Shown in pieces: positions 4,896 through 12,279 of a stretch of 12,515 bases of DNA. The position numbers and the translations under genes are program-made. Under the pieces are notes generated by a model that was not told the origin of the DNA, did no database searches, and saw only the letters and a list, made by a program, of their open reading frames with translations. The stretch's first letter is position 1. The number at the start of each line of letters is the position of its first letter. The stretch is from a bacterium (GTDB lineage: Bacteria > UBA9089 > CG2-30-40-21 > SBAY01), in the NCBI GenBank assembly GCA_040757115.1, contig JBFLYA010000116.1, positions 1-12,515 on the forward strand, given 5' to 3'.

Positions 4896-6547
4896 CTTAA
4901 TTGTGCACGGACGGCACTTTTTCGTTTAATTTGATGATGATAAGCGATTGCAAATCTATGTGCAGAGTTACGAATTTGTTGAATTAAATGTAAGACATTA
5001 GAATCCGGAGGTGGAATCAGACAGGAAGAATGCGTAAATATCTTCTCCCTTTCTCCTTTTTTCTGAGGTTTGGCAAGACTTATTAATGGTATATTTGAAA
5101 TGCCTAAGGAAGATAATACTTTAAAGGCTATATTTAATTGCTGTCTGCCGCCATCAACTAATATTAAATCCGGAAGCGGTTTCTTCTCATTCAAGACGCG
5201 GGTATATCTTCGTCTGATTACTTCTTCTAACATCGCGACATCGCCAGCTAAATCCGCTCCTTTAATTTTAAATCTTCGATATTCACTTTTTTTGGGCTGT
5301 GCCTCTTCAAAGACAACTAAAGAACCTACGGCATCCTTACCCGTTAAACAAGATATATCAAATGCCTCAATCCGCTTTGGTAATATAGGTAGATGGAGAT
5401 AATTCTGGAGCAAGATAAGTATTTTTATATTTTCTTCTGCTTTTTGAGATAAAAGATTTACAGCCGCATTTTTTGTCGCCAGGTCAATGAGATATTTTTT
5501 TTCGCCCCGTTTTGGAACAGAAATTTTAACCTTTGCCCCTTTTTTTTCATTCAGCCATTCCTTAATGGTATTTTCTTCTTCTATTCTACCAGGCAAAATT
5601 AATTCTTTTGGGATAAATGTCTTTCGTGAATAATATTGTTTGAGAAAAGCAGTTAGTATTTCGCCTACGGATTCTGTTAAGTCTATTTTCAGGAAGTAAT
5701 GTTCATCTCCAATCAATCTTCCAGCCCTGATTAAGAAAACAACGGCACATATTTGTTTGGGTTCACTCAATTCGGCAATACCAATGATATCCTGGTCAAC
5801 CTGTGATAGAGAGACAACCTGTTGCCTGGTCATTACATTTTTCAGGGCAAAGATTTGGTCACGAATTATAGCCGATTTCTCAAACCGTAACGCCTGTGCC
5901 TCATTCTTCATCTTTATTTTTAGTTCATTGATTAATTCTTCAACCCGACCATTTAAAAACAGGCATACCTGCTCAACCATCTTTTGATAATCTTCTTTGC
6001 TAACATTTCCACAACAGGGTGCAAGACATCTTTTAATATCAAAATTAAGGCAGGGTCTTTGCAGTTTTTTACCGGCATTAAGTTTATATTTACAAGTTCT
6101 AATCTGGAATATTTCCTGGATTAATTTTAATGTTTGACGCAGATTACCGCTATGAGTATAGGGACCAAAATATTTTGCCCCATCATCCGAAGCTCTCCTT
6201 GTGGTGAAAATTCCCGGGAACTCTTCCTGTGTTGTAATTTTAAGGAGCGGATAGGTTTTATCGTCTTTGAAAGTAACATTATATCCTGGTTTATATGTTT
6301 TAATCAAATTATTTTCTAATATCAACGCCTCTACTTCAGAATTAGCCACGATATAATCAAAATCCGCAATTTTAGCTCTGAGAATTAAATCTTTGGGCAA
6401 GGCAGGTCTTTTTTTCTGGAAATATGACCTGACCCGCTTCGAGAGACAGGTGGCTTTACCAACATAAATTATCTTACCAGCCTTATCCTTAAACAGATAT
6501 ACACCAGGTTCTTGAGGTAAAGATTTAAGTTTAGACTTTAAAGTCAT
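4892..6547 (-). CDS. uvrC: UvrC excinuclease subunit, C-terminally truncated
   Basis: UvrC makes both incisions around bulky DNA lesions in nucleotide excision repair with UvrA and UvrB. Visible parts: an N-terminal GIY-YIG nuclease domain (GVYLFKDKAGKIIYVGKA, 15-32), a cysteine cluster (Cys152, 166, 174, 178) matching the Fe-S ligands of the family, a UVR helix pair that contacts UvrB (about 200-240), and the RNase H-like endonuclease domain with Asp397 (AFDIS), Asp465 (LVDGG) and His530. The protein stops at 551 residues; the usual length is about 600, and the C-terminal HhH DNA-binding domain (the IPGIG repeats) is missing. The sequence leaves the family at RKSAVRAQLR, and its TAA stop (4894-4892) lies inside a GTAACTATT repeat end. 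Both catalytic domains are complete. HhH loss would be expected to weaken incision in some contexts; this is inference. Confidence 0.95.
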   Translation of the reverse strand: MTLKSKLKSLPQEPGVYLFKDKAGKIIYVGKATCLSKRVRSYFQKKRPALPKDLILRAKIADFDYIVANSEVEALILENNLIKTYKPGYNVTFKDDKTYPLLKITTQEEFPGIFTTRRASDDGAKYFGPYTHSGNLRQTLKLIQEIFQIRTCKYKLNAGKKLQRPCLNFDIKRCLAPCCGNVSKEDYQKMVEQVCLFLNGRVEELINELKIKMKNEAQALRFEKSAIIRDQIFALKNVMTRQQVVSLSQVDQDIIGIAELSEPKQICAVVFLIRAGRLIGDEHYFLKIDLTESVGEILTAFLKQYYSRKTFIPKELILPGRIEEENTIKEWLNEKKGAKVKISVPKRGEKKYLIDLATKNAAVNLLSQKAEENIKILILLQNYLHLPILPKRIEAFDISCLTGKDAVGSLVVFEEAQPKKSEYRRFKIKGADLAGDVAMLEEVIRRRYTRVLNEKKPLPDLILVDGGRQQLNIAFKVLSSLGISNIPLISLAKPQKKGEREKIFTHSSCLIPPPDSNVLHLIQQIRNSAHRFAIAYHHQIKRKSAVRAQLR

Positions 6548-6850
6548 AGCAAGATAAATTTAACATAATAAAGTGATTTTGTAAAGTGTAATTTTTCATT
6601 GACCAGAGAGTGAGAATATAGTGGTTACTTGATATTCCTACCTCTGTTTCTTCAAAATGCGAAAGTTAGGATATAATAGAATTTCTGCTAAAGTATTCTT
6701 AGAAGATGCAAAAATGAATGAACAGTCCAAAAGCCCCAAAAAGCGAGAGTGTTGCAAATGGTTTTTAGTTATGGTGCGGGTTGAGAAGAATTTTGGGTGA
6801 TAAAAGATGCCAAAGATATAAAAAAAATTTCCTATCAATTAAAAAAAATG
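6548..6850. other. Intergenic region between divergent uvrC and the repeat-protein unit
   Basis: About 300 bp with no gene I can support. A 66-codon minus-strand frame (6638-6838) has no ribosome binding site or recognisable sequence. On the minus strand TTTACA (6580-6585) and TAAATT (6557-6562) with a 17-bp spacer could be a weak uvrC promoter, giving an almost leaderless message. Confidence 0.4.
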
Positions 6851-6879
6851 TTGACAAAATAAATAGTTTAATGTATAAT
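6851..6879 (+). promoter_or_regulatory. Consensus sigma70 promoter
   Basis: A perfect TTGACA (6851-6856), a 17-bp spacer and a perfect TATAAT (6874-6879), preceded by an A tract. Transcription would start near 6886 and run into the cysteine-repeat gene. Confidence 0.85.
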
Positions 6880-6898
6880 TATTACAACAATAGAAGGT

Positions 6899-7058
6899 TC
6901 TCGGATAAAAAGGTTAGGAAGCAGGTATAGAAGTTGGGTTAGAAAGTTGGTGATAGTTGGTTACTTGGACAAATTTCAAGGGGAAAACACTAACTTCCTA
7001 ACCCCTAAACCAAACGAGCCTTTTAACTTTAATCTCTTTACCCCAAAACGGGGTGAAG
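6899..7058 (+). promoter_or_regulatory. Structured 5' leader
   Basis: Between the promoter and the start at 7144 lie about 258 nt. GGTTAGGAAG (6912-6921) pairs exactly with CTTCCTAACC (6994-7003). A second stem, CTTTACCCC (7036-7044) with GGGGTGAAG (7050-7058), has a 5-nt loop and one G-U pair. No U-run follows, so it is not a terminator. It may stabilise the RNA or regulate it, or simply be one of this genome's hairpin repeats. No known riboswitch was recognised. Confidence 0.5.
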
Positions 7059-7143
7059 AAAAGTTACCTGCTTGAAAAGACTAATAAAATCAACGCTAAA
7101 TTTTATCCGAGAGCGTTCTAAAACTAAAAGGAGGAATAAAAAA

Positions 7144-8580
7144 ATGAGTAAGGTATTGACAATGGGCATCACAATAATGGTAGTTTCATTATTTATGCTC
7201 TTGACAGTAAGTCTATCCTATGGTGGAAGTGGATTACCATGTCAAAAATGGCAATGTCAGGACTGTGGAAAGATATGGGAATGTGCTAAAAACACATGCC
7301 CTAATAGAAACTGTAAAGGATACGGTAAGGGACGAGGATTACCATGTCAAAAATGGCAATGTCAGGATTGTGGAGAGATATGGGAATGTGCTAAGAACAC
7401 ATGCCCTAATAGAAACTGTAAAGGATACGGTAAGGGACGAGGATTACCATGTCAAAAATGGCAATGTCAGGATTGTGGAGAGATATGGGAATGTGCTAAG
7501 AACACATGCCCTAATAGAAACTGTAAAGGATACGGTAAGGGACGAGGATTACCATGTCAAAAATGGCAATGTCAGGATTGTGGAGAGATATGGGAATGTG
7601 CTAAGAACACATGCCCTAATAGAAACTGTAAAGGATACGGTAAGGGACGAGGATTACCATGTCAAAAATGGCAATGCCAGGACTGTGGAAAGATATGGGA
7701 ATGTGCTAAAAACAAATGCCCTGTGCCTACATGTGTTGCTCTGCCACCCTTTGAAGAAGAAAAAAGCGTTTGCAGTATTCCATTCACTGCTTTGGAGGGA
7801 GAGACAGCAATTAATACAAAGTATACGGGTAAGATTACAAGTATCAAATTTACTGCTGTTGATGGTAAAGAACTTACCTCAGAAGATGTACCAGGTGTAA
7901 AGGTAAAAGAGCGTGATGGTTGGACTATTCTGGATATCCCTAAAGGAATAGTAATTGTTGGAGGAATAATAACAGGAGTAGATAGAATCATAAAGATTCT
8001 CTCACCAAAGGAAAAAACAGAGGTTACCACCACTCCTCCAAAAGATAAAATTATACCAACTGACGGAGAAATTGAGGTTACAAATGGTAATATTGATGAA
8101 ACAATAACTGGAGAAGATATCTTTGATATTACTAAGCCAGGAGAGAATATAGTTTCTATAGTTAAGCCAGAGACTAATGGAGAATACCCAATAGACATAA
8201 TTGCCGCAAGAATGGATGAAATTAAAGTAGTAGGTACTGATATACCCTTAGATGTGATAGGTCCAGAGGGGATATGTAAGGTTAAAGTGACAAAACCGGA
8301 TGCTCCTTCAATTAGTTCAGATGTTCCTTCCTGGGGATATAACCTTTCTATGCCACCAGTTACTCAAACAGGAATGCCAGTGCCAATTACTGCATATGTC
8401 TGTGGTGTTAAAGGTAAAAAAGTAGAGTTTAAATTCATCCCTGAGGAAGGTCAGACTATTGAACCACTAATGGTTACCTTATCTACGGAGGAACTTGGAA
8501 AACCTATTCCTATCGCTAAATTAACTACCACTAAGATTGGACCACAAACACTAAATTGTGAAGTTGTTATTATAAAATGA
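7144..8580 (+). CDS. Secreted protein with five 35-residue cysteine-rich tandem repeats
   Basis: 478 residues from ATG 7144, chosen because AAGGAGG (7128-7134) lies 9 nt upstream; a TTG at 7072 in frame has none. Residues 1-27 form a Sec-type signal peptide (ITIMVVSLFMLLTVSLSYG), so the product is exported. Residues 30-193 are five repeats, each with Cys at repeat positions 4, 9, 12, 18, 23 and 28 (30 in all). The WQCQDCG and CPNRNC halves look like a zinc-ribbon or rubredoxin-like knuckle. The remaining ~280 residues are predicted beta-rich, with no family I recognise. The function is unknown; metal binding, disulfide-stiffened surface repeats or a stalk are possibilities. The gene sits first behind a strong promoter and upstream of an outer-membrane protein. 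Confidence 0.85.
   Translation: MSKVLTMGITIMVVSLFMLLTVSLSYGGSGLPCQKWQCQDCGKIWECAKNTCPNRNCKGYGKGRGLPCQKWQCQDCGEIWECAKNTCPNRNCKGYGKGRGLPCQKWQCQDCGEIWECAKNTCPNRNCKGYGKGRGLPCQKWQCQDCGEIWECAKNTCPNRNCKGYGKGRGLPCQKWQCQDCGKIWECAKNKCPVPTCVALPPFEEEKSVCSIPFTALEGETAINTKYTGKITSIKFTAVDGKELTSEDVPGVKVKERDGWTILDIPKGIVIVGGIITGVDRIIKILSPKEKTEVTTTPPKDKIIPTDGEIEVTNGNIDETITGEDIFDITKPGENIVSIVKPETNGEYPIDIIAARMDEIKVVGTDIPLDVIGPEGICKVKVTKPDAPSISSDVPSWGYNLSMPPVTQTGMPVPITAYVCGVKGKKVEFKFIPEEGQTIEPLMVTLSTEELGKPIPIAKLTTTKIGPQTLNCEVVIIK
7231..7719 (+). repeat. 105-bp tandem repeat, 4.7 copies
   Basis: Units start at 7231, 7336, 7441, 7546 and 7651; the last one diverges near 7719. Copies 2, 3 and 4 read identically base for base. 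Copies 1 and 5 share GACTGTGGAAAG and AAAAACA variants and differ from the middle ones. The unit is in frame (35 codons), so copy number can change without breaking the gene. The identical middle copies indicate recent expansion. Confidence 0.95.
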
Positions 8581-8590
8581 GGGGAGTAAG

Positions 8591-8638
8591 ATGAAATTCG
8601 CAGAGAACTATTGGGGAAACAAACCTGAATGGTGGTAA
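8591..8638 (+). CDS. Possible 15-codon mini-ORF
   Basis: ATG at 8591 is preceded by AGGGGAG overlapping the previous stop, with 4-5 nt spacing, and encodes MKFAENYWGNKPEWW. The ribosome binding site is better than that of the next gene. It could be a small peptide, a translational coupling device or chance. Nothing else supports it. Confidence 0.25.
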   Translation: MKFAENYWGNKPEWW

Positions 8639-8671
8639 TGAAAATTTAGATTTAAAAGTTTGAGAGTCTCT

Positions 8672-9493
8672 ATGCTATCAAAGAAGTTGTATCATTTGAT
8701 TATTCTCTTCTTAATTGTTTCATTTCAATCTCCTGTTGATATTTTTGCCCAGGAGGAAACAGAAGTAGTAACCCTTCCATTTTTGGCTGTAAGGGAGAAG
8801 GACACTGCCCCAGAAAAGAAAATAGTAACCCTCCATTTCTTATCAATCGAGTCTGAAAAACCACAGTTAAAAAAGATAACCTTAATGGGTGAAACAGGCT
8901 ATTTTATCCCTACTGATGATAAAATAAAGGATATATACGGAAAAGGAATAATTTTCTCGGGAGGGGCAAAATATAATATCCCTCCAAATTTATCCATAGG
9001 AATTGCCCTTGATTATTGGGATAAGAGTGGAGATGTAAGGAAGATAGAGGAAATGACACGGAAGATAGACGAAATAGTGAAGGAGTTTCAAGATAACTAC
9101 CCAATGGCAGAGATTAAAGTAGTAACCGGGGAGACGACGATGAGAATTATCCCTGTAATTGTCACAGTGATATACAATATTCCAATCCGGGGTATAAGAA
9201 AATCTTTATTTTATTTTGGCGGTGGCCCCAGTTGGTATATGGCAAAGAAGAAGATAGATAATACGACTATATCTGCTATTGAAGATAAAGTTGTCGCCTC
9301 AGAAATAATTTTAGGAAAGGATGAATCAAAGAATATCTTTGGTTTTCATACCTTAATGGGGACGAATTATTTCCTCTCCAGGAGATTTTCTGTAACCTTA
9401 GAGGCAAAATATTCTTATACTAAAAAAGTATCTAACTGGGATATGAAATTAGGTGGACTTGCCCTCGCAGGTGGTTTTAATTATACATTCTAA
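8672..9493 (+). CDS. Outer-membrane beta-barrel-like protein
   Basis: 273 residues from ATG 8672; an in-frame TTG at 8660 would add four residues, and neither has a strong ribosome binding site. Residues 1-26 form a signal peptide (LYHLIILFLIVSFQS...IFA, then QEE). Beyond a ~45-residue linker with two related segments (VVTLPFLAV and IVTLHFLSI) the chain alternates amphipathic strands: GETGYFIPT, GIIFSGGAKYNI, LSIGIALDYWD, SLFYFGGGPSWYMA, FSVTLEAKYSYTKK, LGGLALAGGFNYTF. It ends in an aromatic Phe, as outer-membrane proteins often do. This fits the OmpA/OprF-like small barrel class; the specific role is unknown. It lies 91 bp after the cysteine-repeat gene, probably in the same transcript. Confidence 0.75.
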   Translation: MLSKKLYHLIILFLIVSFQSPVDIFAQEETEVVTLPFLAVREKDTAPEKKIVTLHFLSIESEKPQLKKITLMGETGYFIPTDDKIKDIYGKGIIFSGGAKYNIPPNLSIGIALDYWDKSGDVRKIEEMTRKIDEIVKEFQDNYPMAEIKVVTGETTMRIIPVIVTVIYNIPIRGIRKSLFYFGGGPSWYMAKKKIDNTTISAIEDKVVASEIILGKDESKNIFGFHTLMGTNYFLSRRFSVTLEAKYSYTKKVSNWDMKLGGLALAGGFNYTF

Positions 9494-9545
9494 AAATATA
9501 GATTTACTTTATGGTTACCTTATACCATTTCCCTCAACGGTTTTC

Positions 9546-10631
9546 TTACACTTCTGCAGGGTGACAACAAATTTTCCTTAATTCTTCTATAAAATTTTTT
9601 ATATCATCTGTTGAAATTAACCCTACGGTGCCTATTCTAAAAACTTTACCTTTTAGATGTCCCTGGCTATTGTAAATGACAAATCCTTTTAATTTTAAAA
9701 GATGATGAAGTTTTTCAAAGGAAAAGCCTGCTGGTAGATAAACTGAGGTCATTGTATTAGAGAAAAGGCTTTCGTTAAGGAAAAATTTTAGACCTATTTC
9801 TTTTAATCCCTTTCTTAATAATTCAGCGATGTGTTTATAATGAGCAATTCTATTTTCTACCCCTTCTTCTAACAGTTCTAACAGTGCCGTTTTAAAGGCA
9901 TAAAAAACCTGAACCGCAGGCGTAAAAGGTGTCTCCTCGAGGTTTTCTTCGGATTCAAGATGAGTTAAAAGGTCATTATAAGATGCTTTTTTGCCGCCTT
10001 TTTTAATTTTTTCAATAAATCTTTCGCTTACAATCACAAAAGCCGCCCCCGGAACCCCTCTTATACATTTATGCCCCGAGCCCATAAGCACATCTATGGT
10101 TAACTGATTCAAATCTATTTCCTCGCCACCAATACTACTAATCGCATCAACTAATAGGAGTGTCTCATATTTCTGAGCTAAACAGGAGATTTCTTTTAGG
10201 GGATTTAAAAGTCCGGTTGAAGTTTCATGATGAACAATATAAATGGCATCGACATTGGTCGTTTTCAACCTTTCTTCTATGACTGTTAAATCCGGTAGAT
10301 TCCCCCAACCAAAATTTATCTCTTGAAAATTAACTTTATAAGTTATAGCAATATTTCTTGCTCTTTCTCCATAAACGCCATTAGAGATGATTAATAGATT
10401 TTTGATATTATCTGTTAGAGAGGCTATAACACTATCTATGGCTAATGTTCCAGAGCCAGTTAAAACTACACTCTTATACCCATTTTTAGCCTTGCCAACC
10501 TGGAGAAGAAGTTGGCGAATATCTGATAGAATCTGAGATGCCTCACTATCACGATGGCATATATCTGGTAGGGTTAGAGATTTTCTCACCCTTTCTGAAA
10601 TATTAGCCGGTCCTGGGGAAAAAATTATCAT
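9546..10631 (-). CDS. phnW: PhnW-like class V aminotransferase
   Basis: 361 residues, the normal length for the family. The PLP-binding features are Asp162 (LLVDAISSIGG) and the Schiff-base Lys188 (GSGHKCIRGVPG). The N-terminal FSPGPANIS, SVVLTGSGTLAIDSV, IISNGVYGER, VHHETSTGLLNP and C-terminal GFVIYNSQG...FRIGTVG blocks follow 2-aminoethylphosphonate:pyruvate transaminase (PhnW), which makes phosphonoacetaldehyde and alanine. Alanine-glyoxylate or serine-pyruvate aminotransferases are relatives, so the substrate is uncertain, and no phnX or phosphonate biosynthesis gene is visible. The ribosome binding site is weak (an A-rich stretch precedes ATG 10631). A MITE-like element begins 14 bp upstream of the start, separating it from cpaB. 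It is convergent with the barrel gene, 52 bp apart, with no obvious terminator. Confidence 0.8.
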   Translation of the reverse strand: MIIFSPGPANISERVRKSLTLPDICHRDSEASQILSDIRQLLLQVGKAKNGYKSVVLTGSGTLAIDSVIASLTDNIKNLLIISNGVYGERARNIAITYKVNFQEINFGWGNLPDLTVIEERLKTTNVDAIYIVHHETSTGLLNPLKEISCLAQKYETLLLVDAISSIGGEEIDLNQLTIDVLMGSGHKCIRGVPGAAFVIVSERFIEKIKKGGKKASYNDLLTHLESEENLEETPFTPAVQVFYAFKTALLELLEEGVENRIAHYKHIAELLRKGLKEIGLKFFLNESLFSNTMTSVYLPAGFSFEKLHHLLKLKGFVIYNSQGHLKGKVFRIGTVGLISTDDIKNFIEELRKICCHPAEV

Positions 10632-10652
10632 ATTTTATTTCTTTTTCATCCT

Positions 10653-10936
10653 GTAACTATTCACCCTGTAGGAAAGTAGGAGAGTAGGGAAGTAGGAAAG
10701 GGAAAGAAAATGAATGAGAAGTTATAAGGGAAAAGGGGAAAAACAGGGGAAAATGGGAAAAGAAAAAAGGAAATCACTTTTACCCTTTTCCCCAATTTTC
10801 CATTTTCCCTTTATTACACACTGAGCACTTACAAAATCTTAATTTATGCCGTTGTTGAGTATAGTATGAAGTATTTTCCCCTCTTCCTACTTCCTACTTT
10901 CCTACTTCCTACTTGCTTGGTATGCTGAATAGTTAC
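10653..10936. mobile_element. MITE-like element with TIRs and 8-bp target duplication
   Basis: The ends are perfect 11-bp inverted repeats: GTAACTATTCA (10653-10663) and TGAATAGTTAC (10926-10936). They are flanked by identical TTCATCCT at 10645-10652 and 10937-10944. The 284-bp interior is non-coding and itself a nested inverted repeat: GTAGGAAAGTAGG-type arms pair with CCTACTTTCCTAC, and inside them GGGGAAAA-type arms pair with TTTTCCCC. From family knowledge, ends beginning GTAA with 8-bp duplications are characteristic of IS66-family elements, so such a transposase may have moved it in trans. The intact duplication implies a fairly recent insertion. Confidence 0.85.
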
Positions 10937-11018
10937 TTCATCCTTTGAAAGACTTTATGTTGTCTTAGATTAAAGAGGTATAGAATTGATGTATTGCCTG
11001 AAGGGTTACGAATTAATA

Positions 11019-11885
11019 TTATCTCCACTCTAAGACCGCGGTTTCTTTTTTAGTCCCTTTATAAACATCTATCTGTTTAATTAGTTTTGATTCTACCTCA
11101 ATTGTTGGTGTTGGAGTGCCTGTTTTGATAACAATAGTATCTTTTGGTTTTTCTGGTGGTAAGTCAATTACTTCCGGTGGTGTTGCCCCATCGGTCCAGA
11201 CCAATGATTTAGAAGTTGGATGTCTAAGCGAGAGTCTAAGTTTTGAGGCTTTATCTGCGCCTAAAGCTAATTCTTCTGCCTCGCGTGGATAAACGGCTAA
11301 AGTCACGGTATCAAAAGCAAGGGGTGGTTTTTCCTCCGCCGTAACTTTCTTAGGTATAAATTGTTGACCCGTAGCTAAAACTATGGCTGATTGGACAATG
11401 GTCTTACTCACTAATTTTCCGGCAAAATCTGATTCAAATGTGCCAATAACATCTACCCTATCTCCTGGTGTGATTAAATAAGAAATAGCGCCCGGATTGT
11501 CAATCAGCAAAGTAATGGCTCTTCTTTCGGGTGGCACAATATACGCCAGCCTGCCAACCCCAAAGTAAATTTGTGAGGATAAAACTGGCGAGTTAGGATG
11601 GATGTTAACCTTTGCAATACCGCCCACCACACTCGTTAAAGAAGTAATTGCCTCTTTTGACACAGTTTCAGGTTCTAATTCCTTCAATGTCACCATGCCG
11701 GTATCAATCACCGTCTGAGCAGGAATTTCACCTACAGCAAAAACTACGCCGACCTTTTTCGGCTCTGGAACAGGTTCTTCTTTAACCACCGGCGGTTTTT
11801 TTTCTAAAGTCTTGAAATAAAATAATACCACCCCGCAGGTAATTAATCCTAATATAATCCCTATAATTATAAGCCTTGTACCCAT
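11019..11885 (-). CDS. cpaB: Flp pilus assembly protein CpaB/RcpC
   Basis: 288 residues. One N-terminal membrane segment (5-24, LIIIGIILGLITCGVVLFYF), a Pro-rich linker, a SAF domain (about 47-105: VVFAVGEIPAQTVID, then VVGGIAKVNIHPNSPVLSSQI) and an RcpC/CpaB domain (YIVPPERRAITLLIDNPGAI, then YLITPGDRVDVIGTF) are in the family order. A Pro/Thr/Lys-rich tail ends the protein. CpaB is a periplasmic part of Tad/Flp pilus machines, linked to the CpaC secretin. GAGGA (11891-11895) sits 5 nt before the ATG. Other tad genes are not in the window; on the left the next gene is phnW, so this copy may be separated from its cluster. It is probably transcribed from the promoter at 12211-12240 through a repeat-filled leader. 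Confidence 0.88.
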   Translation of the reverse strand: MGTRLIIIGIILGLITCGVVLFYFKTLEKKPPVVKEEPVPEPKKVGVVFAVGEIPAQTVIDTGMVTLKELEPETVSKEAITSLTSVVGGIAKVNIHPNSPVLSSQIYFGVGRLAYIVPPERRAITLLIDNPGAISYLITPGDRVDVIGTFESDFAGKLVSKTIVQSAIVLATGQQFIPKKVTAEEKPPLAFDTVTLAVYPREAEELALGADKASKLRLSLRHPTSKSLVWTDGATPPEVIDLPPEKPKDTIVIKTGTPTPTIEVESKLIKQIDVYKGTKKETAVLEWR

Positions 11886-12200
11886 TATCTTCCTCTCTCC
11901 TGAAAATAGACTACAGACCCTAGACTATAGACCAGGTAACCAATGAAAAGCAAGTTTATTTCCTCCTTAACAAAGGGGGTTAGGGGGTTGTCCTTCTCCC
12001 ATTTTCATTGCCCTTTGTGAGCCCTGGCTCATGTCCGTTTCCCCTGAAAATAGGTTATGGGACGCAGATTTTCGCAGATTATCAGGATGTATATTTAAAA
12101 ATCCTGAAAATCTGCGTTTATCTGCGTCCTATACTTTCCCGAACCACGAATCCCGAATCCCTTTTTTCGTATCTTAGTGATTTAGTGGCTGAATAGTTAC
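11886..12200. repeat. Repeat-filled cpaB leader with two hairpins and a TGAATAGTTAC end
   Basis: There is no gene here. CAATGAAAA (11941-11949) pairs with TTTTCATTG (12002-12010). A stronger hairpin has 29-nt arms at 12060-12088 and 12101-12129, with about 25 matching positions and a 12-nt AT-rich loop. TGAATAGTTAC at 12190-12200 is identical to the right terminus of the element at 10653-10936. No matching left terminus or duplicated target (right flank GACTGATT) was found, so this is probably an older or partly deleted copy. Confidence 0.7.
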
Positions 12201-12210
12201 GACTGATTCT

Positions 12211-12240
12211 ATTATATCATAAACAGGTAATGGTTGTCAA
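12211..12240 (-). promoter_or_regulatory. Consensus sigma70 promoter toward cpaB
   Basis: On the minus strand, TTGACA (12235-12240), an 18-bp spacer and TATAAT (12211-12216), both perfect. The start point would be near 12204, a few bases from the repeat terminus at 12200 and about 320 nt before the cpaB start. Confidence 0.75.
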
Positions 12241-12279
12241 GAAACTTTTGTAGGAAATTTTGGTGGTGTCTGAAAATAG

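Noticed and set aside
7220-7900. 226-codon open frame overlapping the cysteine-repeat gene in another frame
   Set aside because: It is open only because the 105-bp repeat is a multiple of three and lacks stops in that frame. It has no ribosome binding site or signal, while the main frame has both.
7662-8198. 178-codon minus-strand frame inside the repeat-protein gene
   Set aside because: It is antisense to a gene with a promoter, ribosome binding site and signal peptide, and its sequence has no recognisable features.
12008-12196. 62-codon frame in the cpaB leader
   Set aside because: It is composed of both arms of the gcagatttt hairpin and has no ribosome binding site.
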